Below are positions 6,917-13,434 of a DNA stretch of 13,434 bases, in pieces; the stretch's first letter is position 1, and every line of letters begins with the position of its first letter. The translations under genes were made by a program, and so were the position numbers. The notes beneath the pieces are model-generated. The model saw only the letters and a program-made list of their open reading frames with translations, was not told the origin of the DNA and ran no database searches. Source of the DNA: Candidatus Sericytochromatia bacterium (GTDB lineage: Bacteria > Cyanobacteriota > Sericytochromatia > UBA7694 > JACMQJ01); the NCBI GenBank assembly GCA_014377055.1, contig JACMQJ010000317.1, forward strand, positions 1 through 13,434. The letters are read 5' to 3'.

Positions 6917-7849
6917 GTGAAAAATGGCTTAATTTCATTAATAATATTATTCTTGATGATTTCAAACTCTTATGCAGAAGGTTTAGAGAAAGTTGAAGAA
7001 AAATCATCAATAGAAGAAATAAAAAAGTACTCACTAAGCTCATTTGATTTACCTTTAAATGAGTTGTTGGATAAAAAATATGATTCACCAATTGATGCAA
7101 TACTATCAGAGTTTAGTAGTAGTATTTCATTTAATTATCCTATAAAAGAAAGTACACCAGACCTAGGACAAGGTATTAATACTCAGGGAAGGATCTCAAA
7201 TAATCTTTCTGTTTCTGCTTCTTTAAGCTTCCATCCTATATCTTACTGGTTTTTTAGTACTACTTATTATAAATATATCAATAGCTATCTCCAAGCACCA
7301 TGGAATCCTGATTTTTCATATACTTTTGGTTATAGTGATTGGCATCCTTATACATTCGGTCTTACTTATGCAAATTATGGTGGGAATAGACTTTTTCCTG
7401 ATCTAAAAAAAAATGAAGTTTTTACTGACTTTTTAGGTGGTGGATTTACTCTTGATTGGAAATTTACTATTCCCAAGTTTTTTGAAGACCTTTTTATAGT
7501 ACATGAAAGCGGTGGTGTGGGAGGAAATATTAGTTATACAATAGTTCCGAAATATTTTGAGTTAACAACACTTGAAACAAAAAATTGGAAAAACTCAATT
7601 AAATTATCACTTAAATACACTATTTATGACTGGTTTTATATTAATGGGACTTTTTTTTATTACCCTTTTCCAGAACAACAGCAACCATGGGATCCAGACT
7701 TTACCTATGGGTTTGGATTTTTTGACTGGCATCCTAATACGATATCCATTCAATATAATAATTATTCAGGTAATCGTTATCCTTGGAACAAAAAAATTGG
7801 TTCTGGTGGTTTTGAAAATGGTGGCTTTTCTGTTTCATTTTCGTTATAG
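6917..7849 (+). CDS. Exported probable outer-membrane beta-barrel protein with duplicated DWHP motif
   Basis: This 310-residue protein has a signal peptide (MKN, hydrophobic 5-17, probable cleavage after SYA at 18-20). The GTG start at 6917 directly follows the TAA of the opgC-like gene. It is preferred because it yields a complete signal peptide and no upstream in-frame start is available. The mature part is rich in Tyr, Phe, Trp and Gly, shows alternating polar/hydrophobic strands and ends in FSVSFSL, as outer-membrane barrels often do. Two related blocks stand out: PWNPDF...DWHP...NYGGNR (128-158) and PWDPDF...DWHP...NYSGNR (257-287), 129 residues apart. I do not recognise a named family. 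Tight coupling to opgC suggests a role with periplasmic glucans or the envelope; the conserved Trp/Asp/His residues could bind sugars. That is inference. Confidence 0.75.
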   Translation: MKNGLISLIILFLMISNSYAEGLEKVEEKSSIEEIKKYSLSSFDLPLNELLDKKYDSPIDAILSEFSSSISFNYPIKESTPDLGQGINTQGRISNNLSVSASLSFHPISYWFFSTTYYKYINSYLQAPWNPDFSYTFGYSDWHPYTFGLTYANYGGNRLFPDLKKNEVFTDFLGGGFTLDWKFTIPKFFEDLFIVHESGGVGGNISYTIVPKYFELTTLETKNWKNSIKLSLKYTIYDWFYINGTFFYYPFPEQQQPWDPDFTYGFGFFDWHPNTISIQYNNYSGNRYPWNKKIGSGGFENGGFSVSFSL

Positions 7850-7913
7850 ATAAAACATTTATTAAGTCTTAAGTTAAGAAGAGTGTAAACAAAATGGTCA
7901 ATTGTATTAAGTT

Positions 7914-7951
7914 AAGAGCGGGATACAATGTGGGTTTACCTCCGCCCTTTT
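7914..7951 (+). terminator. Candidate intrinsic terminator after the opgC operon
   Basis: AAGAGCGG (7914-7921) pairs with CCGCCCTT (7942-7949) with one A-C mismatch. The loop is about 20 bases and a short T run ends at 7951. It is notably GC-rich for this DNA, and it lies about 65 bases after the stop of the beta-barrel gene. The long loop and short T run keep confidence moderate. Confidence 0.45.
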
Positions 7952-7962
7952 AATTATCAGTA

Positions 7963-7980
7963 AAATAAATGATTTTATTT
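7963..7980 (-). terminator. AT-only hairpin downstream of the HATPase gene
   Basis: AAATAAA (7963-7969) and TTTATTT (7974-7980) are perfect 7-base arms with a 4-base loop. On the minus strand they lie 27 bases past the stop of the HATPase gene. The stem has no G/C pairs, so it is a weak candidate. Confidence 0.2.
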
Positions 7981-8007
7981 ATCGGTAAAAGTTTTGGCAA
8001 TAACATA

Positions 8008-8442
8008 TTAAGGAAATATTTTTTCCATGGTCAATATGTTACTCTGATTTACACGTTTGTAATCAATTACATCCATTATTTGAAAGATTAATTGTAGCCC
8101 CATACCACCTTCAGGAACATATTCAATATTTTTTGTGTCAAAATCATTTGCAACTGGTTTAAAGTTTTCATGAAAAAATCCTAAGTCTATTACTTCAATA
8201 GCAACTTTGTTAGTATATAAGTTAAGATTTACTTCGATTTTTCGATCGGATTGATTTCTATAAGCATGTTCTATACAGTTATTAATAGCTTCAACGGTAC
8301 ATAATTCTATATCATAACAAGCTTTTTCATTAAGACCTGAATAACTACATAATTTATTAATAGATAGACCAATTAGCTCTACATTTTGTTTTTCACTTAA
8401 TATAGTAAACTTTATATTTTTTGGGTTATTTTCTTTTTTCAT
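8008..8442 (-). CDS. RsbW/SpoIIAB-like Ser kinase / anti-sigma-type HATPase
   Basis: This 144-residue protein is a stand-alone GHKL ATPase of the HATPase_c_2 type. The N box is E51-A52-I-N-N55 followed by CIEHAY, and the G2 lid is EGGMGLQLI (111-119). The G1 box reads DLGFF (86-90), where DxGxGF is usual, so the second glycine is missing. Such proteins phosphorylate a STAS-domain antagonist on Ser/Thr, and bind and inactivate a sigma factor or other target until the antagonist is dephosphorylated. The ATG lies 2 bases after the stop of the STAS gene upstream, so translation is probably coupled, and that STAS protein is the likely substrate. With no sigma factor in the window, the target it holds inactive is unknown. 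The length is typical of the family. Confidence 0.88.
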   Translation of the reverse strand: MKKENNPKNIKFTILSEKQNVELIGLSINKLCSYSGLNEKACYDIELCTVEAINNCIEHAYRNQSDRKIEVNLNLYTNKVAIEVIDLGFFHENFKPVANDFDTKNIEYVPEGGMGLQLIFQIMDVIDYKRVNQSNILTMEKIFP

Positions 8443-8444
8443 AA

Positions 8445-8777
8445 TTAAAATTTATCTATTGCTTCTTCTATATTTTTTGAAATAATAAATACTTTATCCA
8501 TTTTGGTTCTGGAGAACGTACTCATAACAGTTTCTTTGATACCAGAAAGCACTAATTTACCTTCTCTACCAACCATTTTTAGAACAGACACAATTGCCCC
8601 TAAACCACTACTATCAATAAAATCAATTTCTTTAAAGTCTAAAACAATTAGTTTATTGCCACTTTCAACTAGTTCTAGTATTTTTTCACGAAAAGAAATA
8701 GCCTGTTTAGCATCCAGTCTTTTTTCCATAATGTTAACAATAGTTAGATCTTTTACTTTTTCTATTTTAATTTGCAA
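8445..8777 (-). CDS. STAS-domain anti-sigma-factor antagonist (SpoIIAA/RsbV-like)
   Basis: This 110-residue protein is a single STAS domain. The phosphorylation loop IDFIDSSGLGAI holds the expected acceptor S56, as in SpoIIAA/RsbV, and the C-terminal helix ends at NIEEAIDKF. In its unphosphorylated form such a protein binds the partner HATPase and releases that kinase's target; phosphorylation switches it off. The start codon is TTG (8775-8777). It is supported by GGAGA at plus-strand 8787-8791, 9 bases upstream, and by the need for the first beta strand (QIKIEKVKDLTIVNI). The next ATG (residue 17) would remove that strand. The HATPase gene follows after 2 bases, and the likely opposing phosphatase is encoded divergently at 8978. 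The likely job is the central switch of this module. Confidence 0.92.
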   Translation of the reverse strand: MQIKIEKVKDLTIVNIMEKRLDAKQAISFREKILELVESGNKLIVLDFKEIDFIDSSGLGAIVSVLKMVGREGKLVLSGIKETVMSTFSRTKMDKVFIISKNIEEAIDKF

Positions 8778-8977
8778 TTTAGATTATCTCCAATAATTTC
8801 ATAATTTAGAAATCAGTTTTAATCATTATAATCCATAATTTCTAAATTTACCTTAAATTTATTGATAAAAATGTAAAAATATTATTTTTAGTTATTGCTT
8901 TTTTTTATTGTAATTTAAGTTATTTGATAATTTAGATCTATAATTAGTTTTAATTTAATTGTTTTATAGAAAAAATT
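8778..8977. promoter_or_regulatory. Divergent promoter region with four AATTTAGA copies
   Basis: AATTTAGA occurs on the plus strand at 8776-8783, 8803-8810 and 8929-8936, and inverted (TCTAAATT) at 8841-8848. The copies at 8803-8813 and 8838-8848 extend to a perfect 11-base inverted repeat (AATTTAGAAAT / ATTTCTAAATT). Between those arms lies TATAAT on the minus strand (8825-8830), the likely -10 of the STAS-HATPase operon. The copy at 8929 ends 2 bases before a plus-strand TATAAT (8939-8944), a likely -10 for the phosphatase gene. No good -35 is visible for either promoter. A shared regulator of both promoters is a reasonable inference. The motif also occurs once inside the phosphatase gene (near 9345), so it is not unique. 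Confidence 0.45.
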
Positions 8978-10198
8978 ATGCAAATATTAATAGTTGATGA
9001 CGAATTTCATATTAGAAAACTTATCTCTAGTATCTTATTGGGATGGGGTTATGAGGTTTTTGAAGCTGAAAATACCCATGATGCTTTTGAAATAATCGAA
9101 AAAACAGGAATAAACTTTTTAATTACTGATTGGATGATGGGAGAAACAACAGGTCTTGAACTTTGTAAACAAATAAGGAACTCCAATCTTGAAAAATATG
9201 TTTACATTATTCTTTTAACCTCAAAAACAGATAAAAATGAGCTAGTGGAGGGTATGGAATCGGGAGCTGATGATTTTATTGGCAAACCATTTAATGTTGA
9301 AGAACTAAAAGTAAAGATAAAAGCTGGAGAACGAATTTTAAATTTAGAAAGTGAATTAAAAGAGAAAAATAAAAAGCTTGAAAAAGCTTATGAAACAATA
9401 AGTAACGATCTAAAATATGCTTCAAAGTTACAAAAAAGTATTTTACCCTCTTATTTTAAGGTCATAAGCAAAGATAGTAATCAAAAAAGTACATTATTAA
9501 TTAATAATATTGATTTTGATTGGATTTATCTACCATCTGCATTTGTATCAGGTGATATTTTTAATTTATTCAGACTTGATGAATATCATATAGGTGTTTA
9601 TCATATAGATGTTTCTGGTCATGGTATACCTGCATCAATGATGTCCGTTATTTTGAGTAGAATGCTTTTACCATTTCAGAGTAATTTTCTTAAATCATCG
9701 TTAAGTGAAGAACCATTTTATAATATTATTTCGCCAGCCAAACTTTTGGAAAATCTTAATAACTATTTCTGCAAAGAGAGAGATTCGTCATTGCAATATT
9801 TTACGATTGTCTACATGATTATTGATATTCGTGATGGCAAAACGGTTTTTTCTTCTGGAGGACATACTTCACCAATGATTATAAAAAGTACAGGTGAAAT
9901 TAAAATAATTGATGCTACAGGGTTCCCTGTTGGTCTTATTGAGGATGTTGAATATGAAGAACAAACTTTTATTCTTGAAAAAGGCGATAGGATAATAAGT
10001 TATTCCGATGGAATAATTGAATGTGCAAATCATAATGATGAGCAGTTTTCTGAAGAACGTCTAACTGATACATTAAAAAAATTACACAAATTAAGCCTCA
10101 AAGATTTTATAATTGAATTTAAACAAGATTTAGTTAACTGGCGTGGTAACACAAACTTTGAAGATGATTTAAGTCTTCTGGCTCTTGATATTTTTTAG
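8978..10198 (+). CDS. Receiver-PP2C response regulator phosphatase (RsbU/SpoIIE-like)
   Basis: This 406-residue soluble protein has a receiver domain (1-118), a coiled-coil linker (about 120-158, with LESELKEKNKKLEKAYE) and a PP2C/SpoIIE-type Ser/Thr phosphatase domain (about 175-405). The receiver keeps D7/D8, phosphoacceptor D51, T81 and K103. The phosphatase shows the metal-binding acidic motifs SGD (193), DVSGHG (211-216), YSDG (342-345) and EDD (395-397), plus FSSGGHTSP. Such regulators dephosphorylate a phospho-STAS protein once the receiver is phosphorylated. The STAS antagonist encoded divergently at 8445-8777 is the obvious substrate. The hybrid kinase gene follows after 31 bases and is the probable phosphodonor. 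No clear Shine-Dalgarno sequence stands before the ATG, but the start gives the canonical MQILIVDDE opening. The architecture matches regulators such as HsbR-like proteins. Confidence 0.93.
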   Translation: MQILIVDDEFHIRKLISSILLGWGYEVFEAENTHDAFEIIEKTGINFLITDWMMGETTGLELCKQIRNSNLEKYVYIILLTSKTDKNELVEGMESGADDFIGKPFNVEELKVKIKAGERILNLESELKEKNKKLEKAYETISNDLKYASKLQKSILPSYFKVISKDSNQKSTLLINNIDFDWIYLPSAFVSGDIFNLFRLDEYHIGVYHIDVSGHGIPASMMSVILSRMLLPFQSNFLKSSLSEEPFYNIISPAKLLENLNNYFCKERDSSLQYFTIVYMIIDIRDGKTVFSSGGHTSPMIIKSTGEIKIIDATGFPVGLIEDVEYEEQTFILEKGDRIISYSDGIIECANHNDEQFSEERLTDTLKKLHKLSLKDFIIEFKQDLVNWRGNTNFEDDLSLLALDIF

Positions 10199-10229
10199 TT
10201 TTTACTTGAGTATATTATGAAGGGTTAAT

Positions 10230-12776
10230 ATGGAAAATATAATAAATAATTCACTTGATAATTTAAACAAAGAAAATGAAAATCTTTTAAATAAAGATTC
10301 TTATGACATATATTTGATCAATCAAGAACTAAAAAAAAATAATGACCTACTAAAAAAAGAATTGAGTAAGTATAAAGAATCTGAATCCTCAATTAGAATA
10401 AATGAGGAAAAAAATCTTTTCATTGTTAATAATATTAAAGAAGTTATTTTTCAAACTGATTCACTAGGAAATTTAACTTTTTTAAATTCCTCATGGTTTT
10501 ATATAACAGGTTTTTCTGTAGAGAGTTCCCTAGAAAGAAGCTTATTTGATTATGTTATTTTAGAAGATCGGGATAGCATAATTAAATTTTTTAATTTAAC
10601 AATCACAGGTGAATCAGATTATCTTAACAGTCAATTTCAATTTAAGACAAGTAATAATGAGATAAAATGGTGTGAAATTTATCTTAAACCTGACTACAAT
10701 AACTCTAGTCGTATTGTTGGAACAACTGGCACAATTAATGATATAACATTGCAAATACAGTCACAACAGAGACTAAGAGAGGCAAAAGAGAAGGCTGAAC
10801 AGGTTGCAAACCTTAAATCTGAATTTTTGGCGACAATGAGCCATGAGATAAGAACTCCTATGAATGGTGTAATAGGTATGACCAGTTTATTATTGCAAAC
10901 TAATTTAACAAAAGATCAAAAAGATTTTGTTGAAACAATACGAATAAGTGGTGACTCATTATTGACTATTATTAATGATATTCTTGATTTTTCAAAAATT
11001 GAATCAGGAAAAATGGACTTAGAAAATCATCCCTTTGAATTAAATCAGTGTATTGAAGAAGCTTATAAGCTTTTTACGGTCAAAGCTTTAGAAAAAGATT
11101 TGGAGTTAGCCTATTATATTGAAAATAATGTCCCATTTAATATTGAAGGTGATTCGACAAGGTTAAGGCAAGTATTAGTTAATTTAATTGGTAATTCGGT
11201 TAAGTTTACTCAAAAAGGTGAGATATTTACTTCTATAAAATTGATTGATAAAGAAAATGATAATGTTAAACTAGAATTTTGTATAAGAGATACAGGCATT
11301 GGAATAAGTAAAGACAAAATATCTAAGCTTTTTACACCTTTTTATCAAACAGATTCATCAACAACAAGAAAGTTTGGAGGTACAGGTTTAGGTTTGGCAA
11401 TATGCCAGAAGCTTGTAAATTTGATGGGTGGTAATATACGTTTTGAAAGTGAGCTTGGTAAAGGATCATCATGCTATTTTTCTATAAATGTTTTGGCAAA
11501 TACATCTCCGTCAAATACATATATTAATATGACACTTCCTGAGATGAAAAATAAAAGTATTTTAATTGTCAATGAGAATAAAGTTGTGGCTGAGGCTCTT
11601 GAGCTACAGTTTAAAAAATGGGGCTTAAAAGCCAGTGTTGCTGTTGAAGATAATTCGTGTATTGAAGAAATAAAACAAAATAAAAACTTAGACATCGTAA
11701 TTATAGATTTTGAAAATTATAATACTATTTTAAATATTGCTAACAAAATAAGACAAATAAGAACAAAAAAATCACTTCCATTAATACTTTTAACTGATAA
11801 AAATAATAATTATTTTGAGGATGAAAAAATAAAAGAAATTTTTTCGAGTATAATTTTTAAACCGATAAAACAATCCGAATTACTTGGAACTGTCTTTGAT
11901 ACTTTATCAAAAACTTCAAATAAAATATCACTTGAAAATAAAAGCCCATCTTTTTCATTAGGAAATCTCTATGAAAAATTTCCTTTAAAGATTTTGATAG
12001 CAGAGGATAATCCAACAAATCAAAAATTATTAAAATTTATGCTTGAATCAATAGGATACAGTCCTGATATTGTAGGTAATGGATTAGAAGTAATTGAAGC
12101 ATTAAATAGGCAAAGTTATAATTTTATTTTTATGGATGTCCAAATGCCTGAGATGGATGGTCTTGAAGCCACCAAACAAATTATCCGTGAATTCAAAAAT
12201 AGACCTGTCATAGTTGCAATAACAGCTAATGCGATGGCTGGAGATCGTGAAATTTGTTTTAAAGCAGGAATGGATGACTATTTAACTAAACCCATAAAAA
12301 TTGATGTTATCAAATATGTAATTGAAAAATGGGGCAAATATTTATATTTAGGTATAGATAGTAATGCTAAAAAAGATATATTTGTTGATAAAAAAGCAAA
12401 TTTTGCGAATACAGAAGTAAATTATAATAAGGCTTTTGATCCTTCAGTACTAGGTTATATGGCTTTGAGTATAGGGCAAGATGAGAAGAAATTTATAATC
12501 AGTAATCTTGATGGTTTTGACGACTTTTTACAGAAAAAAACAATTGAATTAAGAAATGCACTAGATAACAAGGATTTCAAAAAAGTTAGCTTTATAAGTC
12601 ATACCCTTAAAGGATCATGTCTAAATCTTGGTGTTCTTGAAGTCGCTGAAATAGGTAATATAATTGATGGCAGAATAAAGCAGAACGATTTTAATGGGTT
12701 AGATGATCTTTATCAAGAGCTAATTAGTTCAATTAATAGATTTAAAATATCATATAAAGAGTTTGTTTTATTATAA
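10230..12776 (+). CDS. Hybrid sensor histidine kinase, PAS-HisKA-HATPase-REC-REC-Hpt
   Basis: This 848-residue cytoplasmic protein has no membrane segment. The order is a coiled coil (about 10-62), PAS (about 64-175), HisKA with H205 in SHEIRTPMNG and HATPase_c (N322; DTGIG 354-358; GGTGLGL 383-389). Receiver 1 (about 441-560) has lost the acidic pocket (N448, E449) although D493, T522 and K544 remain. Receiver 2 (about 585-702) is intact, with E592/D593, D636, T665 and K688. A C-terminal Hpt (about 735-840) has H791 in HTLKGS. Phosphate can therefore run H205 to D636 to H791 and on to a separate receiver, most simply the phosphatase receiver encoded 31 bases upstream. GAAGGG (10219-10224) stands 5 bases before the ATG. 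The core is closely similar to the 3106-5565 protein. The input signal is unknown. Confidence 0.95.
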   Translation: MENIINNSLDNLNKENENLLNKDSYDIYLINQELKKNNDLLKKELSKYKESESSIRINEEKNLFIVNNIKEVIFQTDSLGNLTFLNSSWFYITGFSVESSLERSLFDYVILEDRDSIIKFFNLTITGESDYLNSQFQFKTSNNEIKWCEIYLKPDYNNSSRIVGTTGTINDITLQIQSQQRLREAKEKAEQVANLKSEFLATMSHEIRTPMNGVIGMTSLLLQTNLTKDQKDFVETIRISGDSLLTIINDILDFSKIESGKMDLENHPFELNQCIEEAYKLFTVKALEKDLELAYYIENNVPFNIEGDSTRLRQVLVNLIGNSVKFTQKGEIFTSIKLIDKENDNVKLEFCIRDTGIGISKDKISKLFTPFYQTDSSTTRKFGGTGLGLAICQKLVNLMGGNIRFESELGKGSSCYFSINVLANTSPSNTYINMTLPEMKNKSILIVNENKVVAEALELQFKKWGLKASVAVEDNSCIEEIKQNKNLDIVIIDFENYNTILNIANKIRQIRTKKSLPLILLTDKNNNYFEDEKIKEIFSSIIFKPIKQSELLGTVFDTLSKTSNKISLENKSPSFSLGNLYEKFPLKILIAEDNPTNQKLLKFMLESIGYSPDIVGNGLEVIEALNRQSYNFIFMDVQMPEMDGLEATKQIIREFKNRPVIVAITANAMAGDREICFKAGMDDYLTKPIKIDVIKYVIEKWGKYLYLGIDSNAKKDIFVDKKANFANTEVNYNKAFDPSVLGYMALSIGQDEKKFIISNLDGFDDFLQKKTIELRNALDNKDFKKVSFISHTLKGSCLNLGVLEVAEIGNIIDGRIKQNDFNGLDDLYQELISSINRFKISYKEFVLL

Positions 12777-12780
12777 ATAT

Positions 12781-13434
12781 TTAATTTTCTAAAAACGACT
12801 TACCTTTTAGTTTTTTATAAAGCAAAGATTCAAGTATGACGGCATTGGTATTTATATTAACTGACTTATTTGTTTTATTATTTTTTTCATATATTCCTGT
12901 ATAATAACCATATTCCTGATTGACTAGCTTTTTTACCTTATTTTTTAAAAGTGTTGAATATGAATCTGAATATATTGCAGACCAAGCAAAAGCTGACTTT
13001 GTACTGAGACTTTTATATTGAGGATAAGGTTTACCTCCTGGGCTTGTACATAACCAAGTTTGACTATTAAAATAAACAGAATTATAAACAAACCAAGGCA
13101 TTTTATCAGTTGAATCTTCACTAATAGCAGTTATAATATTGTATTTTTCCCATCTTATTTTTTGTAGTTGATAAATTTTGGTTGTAATTTCATCAAAAAA
13201 GTTATCTATTTTTCCAATTTCCATTTTAGCCAAAAAGAATGGCTCACTAGTTAAATAAGCTAAATTTCTGGCATCATAGTACATTTCAATATTAAATATT
13301 TTAACTGGCTTGATAAAACTATAACTTAATGATTTTGGTAACTTTATTCCCCAAAGATAAAAACCTGTAGCTGAATATTGTTCATAGCCTAAGCGTCCTT
13401 CTTGGCGTAGTATTTCTTTTCCTTTGTCCAAAAC
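12781..13434 (-). CDS. DUF3131-like protein, C-terminal part (runs off right edge)
   Basis: The frame is open to the window edge (codons GTT TTG GAC...), so the 217 residues seen are the C-terminal part of a longer protein and the true start lies outside. Tell-tale stretches are GRLGYEQYSATGFYLWG near the visible start, FNSQTWLCTSPG in the middle, SAFAWSAIYSDSYS and NINTNAVILESLLY near the end. These fit the DUF3131 family, whose members resemble alpha/alpha-barrel glycoamylase-type proteins and are usually exported; their reaction is not established. With an OpgC-like gene in the same window, a role in periplasmic glucan handling is plausible but unproved. The stop codon lies 4 bases from the stop of the convergent hybrid kinase gene. 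Confidence 0.75.
   Translation of the reverse strand, partial: VLDKGKEILRQEGRLGYEQYSATGFYLWGIKLPKSLSYSFIKPVKIFNIEMYYDARNLAYLTSEPFFLAKMEIGKIDNFFDEITTKIYQLQKIRWEKYNIITAISEDSTDKMPWFVYNSVYFNSQTWLCTSPGGKPYPQYKSLSTKSAFAWSAIYSDSYSTLLKNKVKKLVNQEYGYYTGIYEKNNKTNKSVNINTNAVILESLLYKKLKGKSFLEN
12789..12816 (+). terminator. Candidate terminator of the hybrid kinase, inside the convergent gene
   Basis: CTAAAA (12789-12794) and TTTTAG (12805-12810) are perfect 6-base arms with a 10-base loop, followed at once by TTTTTT (12811-12816). The hairpin plus T run begins 13 bases after the hybrid kinase stop and lies within the last codons of the DUF3131 gene. The short AT-rich stem makes it weak, but the T run is the best in the window. 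Confidence 0.4.

Larger units (their letters stand above)
7850..8007. repeat. Convergent intergenic region with paired direct repeats
   Basis: This 158-base gap between convergent genes holds two repeat pairs. TTAAGTTAAGA occurs at 7869-7879 and 7907-7917 as perfect copies. TTATC(A/G)GTAAAA occurs at 7954-7965 and 7979-7990 with 11 of 12 bases matching. No ORF is supported here. The pairs may be remnants of duplication or parts of terminator structures. Confidence 0.35.

Noticed and set aside
6864..7100. Minus-strand frame across the opgC/barrel junction
   Set aside because: It is antisense to two supported genes, with no ribosome site or domain.
7572..7853. 93-codon frame overlapping the end of the beta-barrel gene
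   Set aside because: It is a shifted-frame shadow; the repeat motifs and the DWHP signature lie in the other frame.
8503..8796. 97-codon plus-strand open frame opposite the STAS gene
   Set aside because: It is antisense to a clear STAS domain with a good ribosome site, and its own translation shows only low-complexity Ser/Leu runs.
11474..11695. Minus-strand frame opposite receiver 1 of the second hybrid kinase
   Set aside because: It is antisense to the receiver domain and shows no independent features.

Overview
The window is a very AT-rich stretch of bacterial DNA, roughly a quarter to 30% G+C by eye. Coding is dense and the genes use the standard stop codons. It looks like a free-living Gram-negative (diderm) bacterium: an OpgC-type glucan succinyltransferase is followed by an exported, probable outer-membrane beta-barrel protein, and most other genes are signalling proteins. 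The exact lineage cannot be fixed from the sequence. There are no RNA genes, insertion sequences or CRISPR arrays that I can support.

Left part (1-5565). A 5'-partial-length PAS protein (running off the left edge) and an OmpR/PhoB-type response regulator lie on the minus strand. Divergent from them is a plus-strand cluster: a soluble Ser/Thr protein kinase with an unrecognised N-terminal region, an 86-residue TPR protein and a PAS-PAS hybrid histidine kinase with two receiver domains. The 383-base divergent region holds an array of TTCAC/CTCAC half-sites repeated about every 11 bases, which ends on the -35 position of the Ser/Thr kinase promoter. This layout resembles a PhoB-type direct-repeat operator.

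Middle part (5566-7849). opgC is followed with no gap by a gene for a secreted protein that has two copies of an aromatic PW(N/D)PDF...DWHP...GNR motif. They look like a cell-envelope pair. A convergent intergenic region with hairpins follows.

Right part (8008-12776). This is a divergent partner-switching module. On the minus strand are a STAS anti-sigma-factor antagonist and an RsbW/SpoIIAB-like HATPase, 2 bases apart. On the plus strand are a receiver-PP2C phosphatase (RsbU-like) and, 31 bases later, a PAS hybrid histidine kinase with REC-REC-Hpt. A sensible reading is a phosphorelay from the hybrid kinase to the phosphatase receiver, which then sets STAS phosphorylation and the freedom of the HATPase. 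No sigma factor is in the window, so the output is unknown. The two hybrid kinases are clear paralogues, and four AATTTAGA copies mark the divergent promoter region.

Right edge (12781-13434). A partial DUF3131 protein on the minus strand converges on the hybrid kinase with only 4 bases between stop codons. Like opgC, it may belong to periplasmic glucan metabolism.
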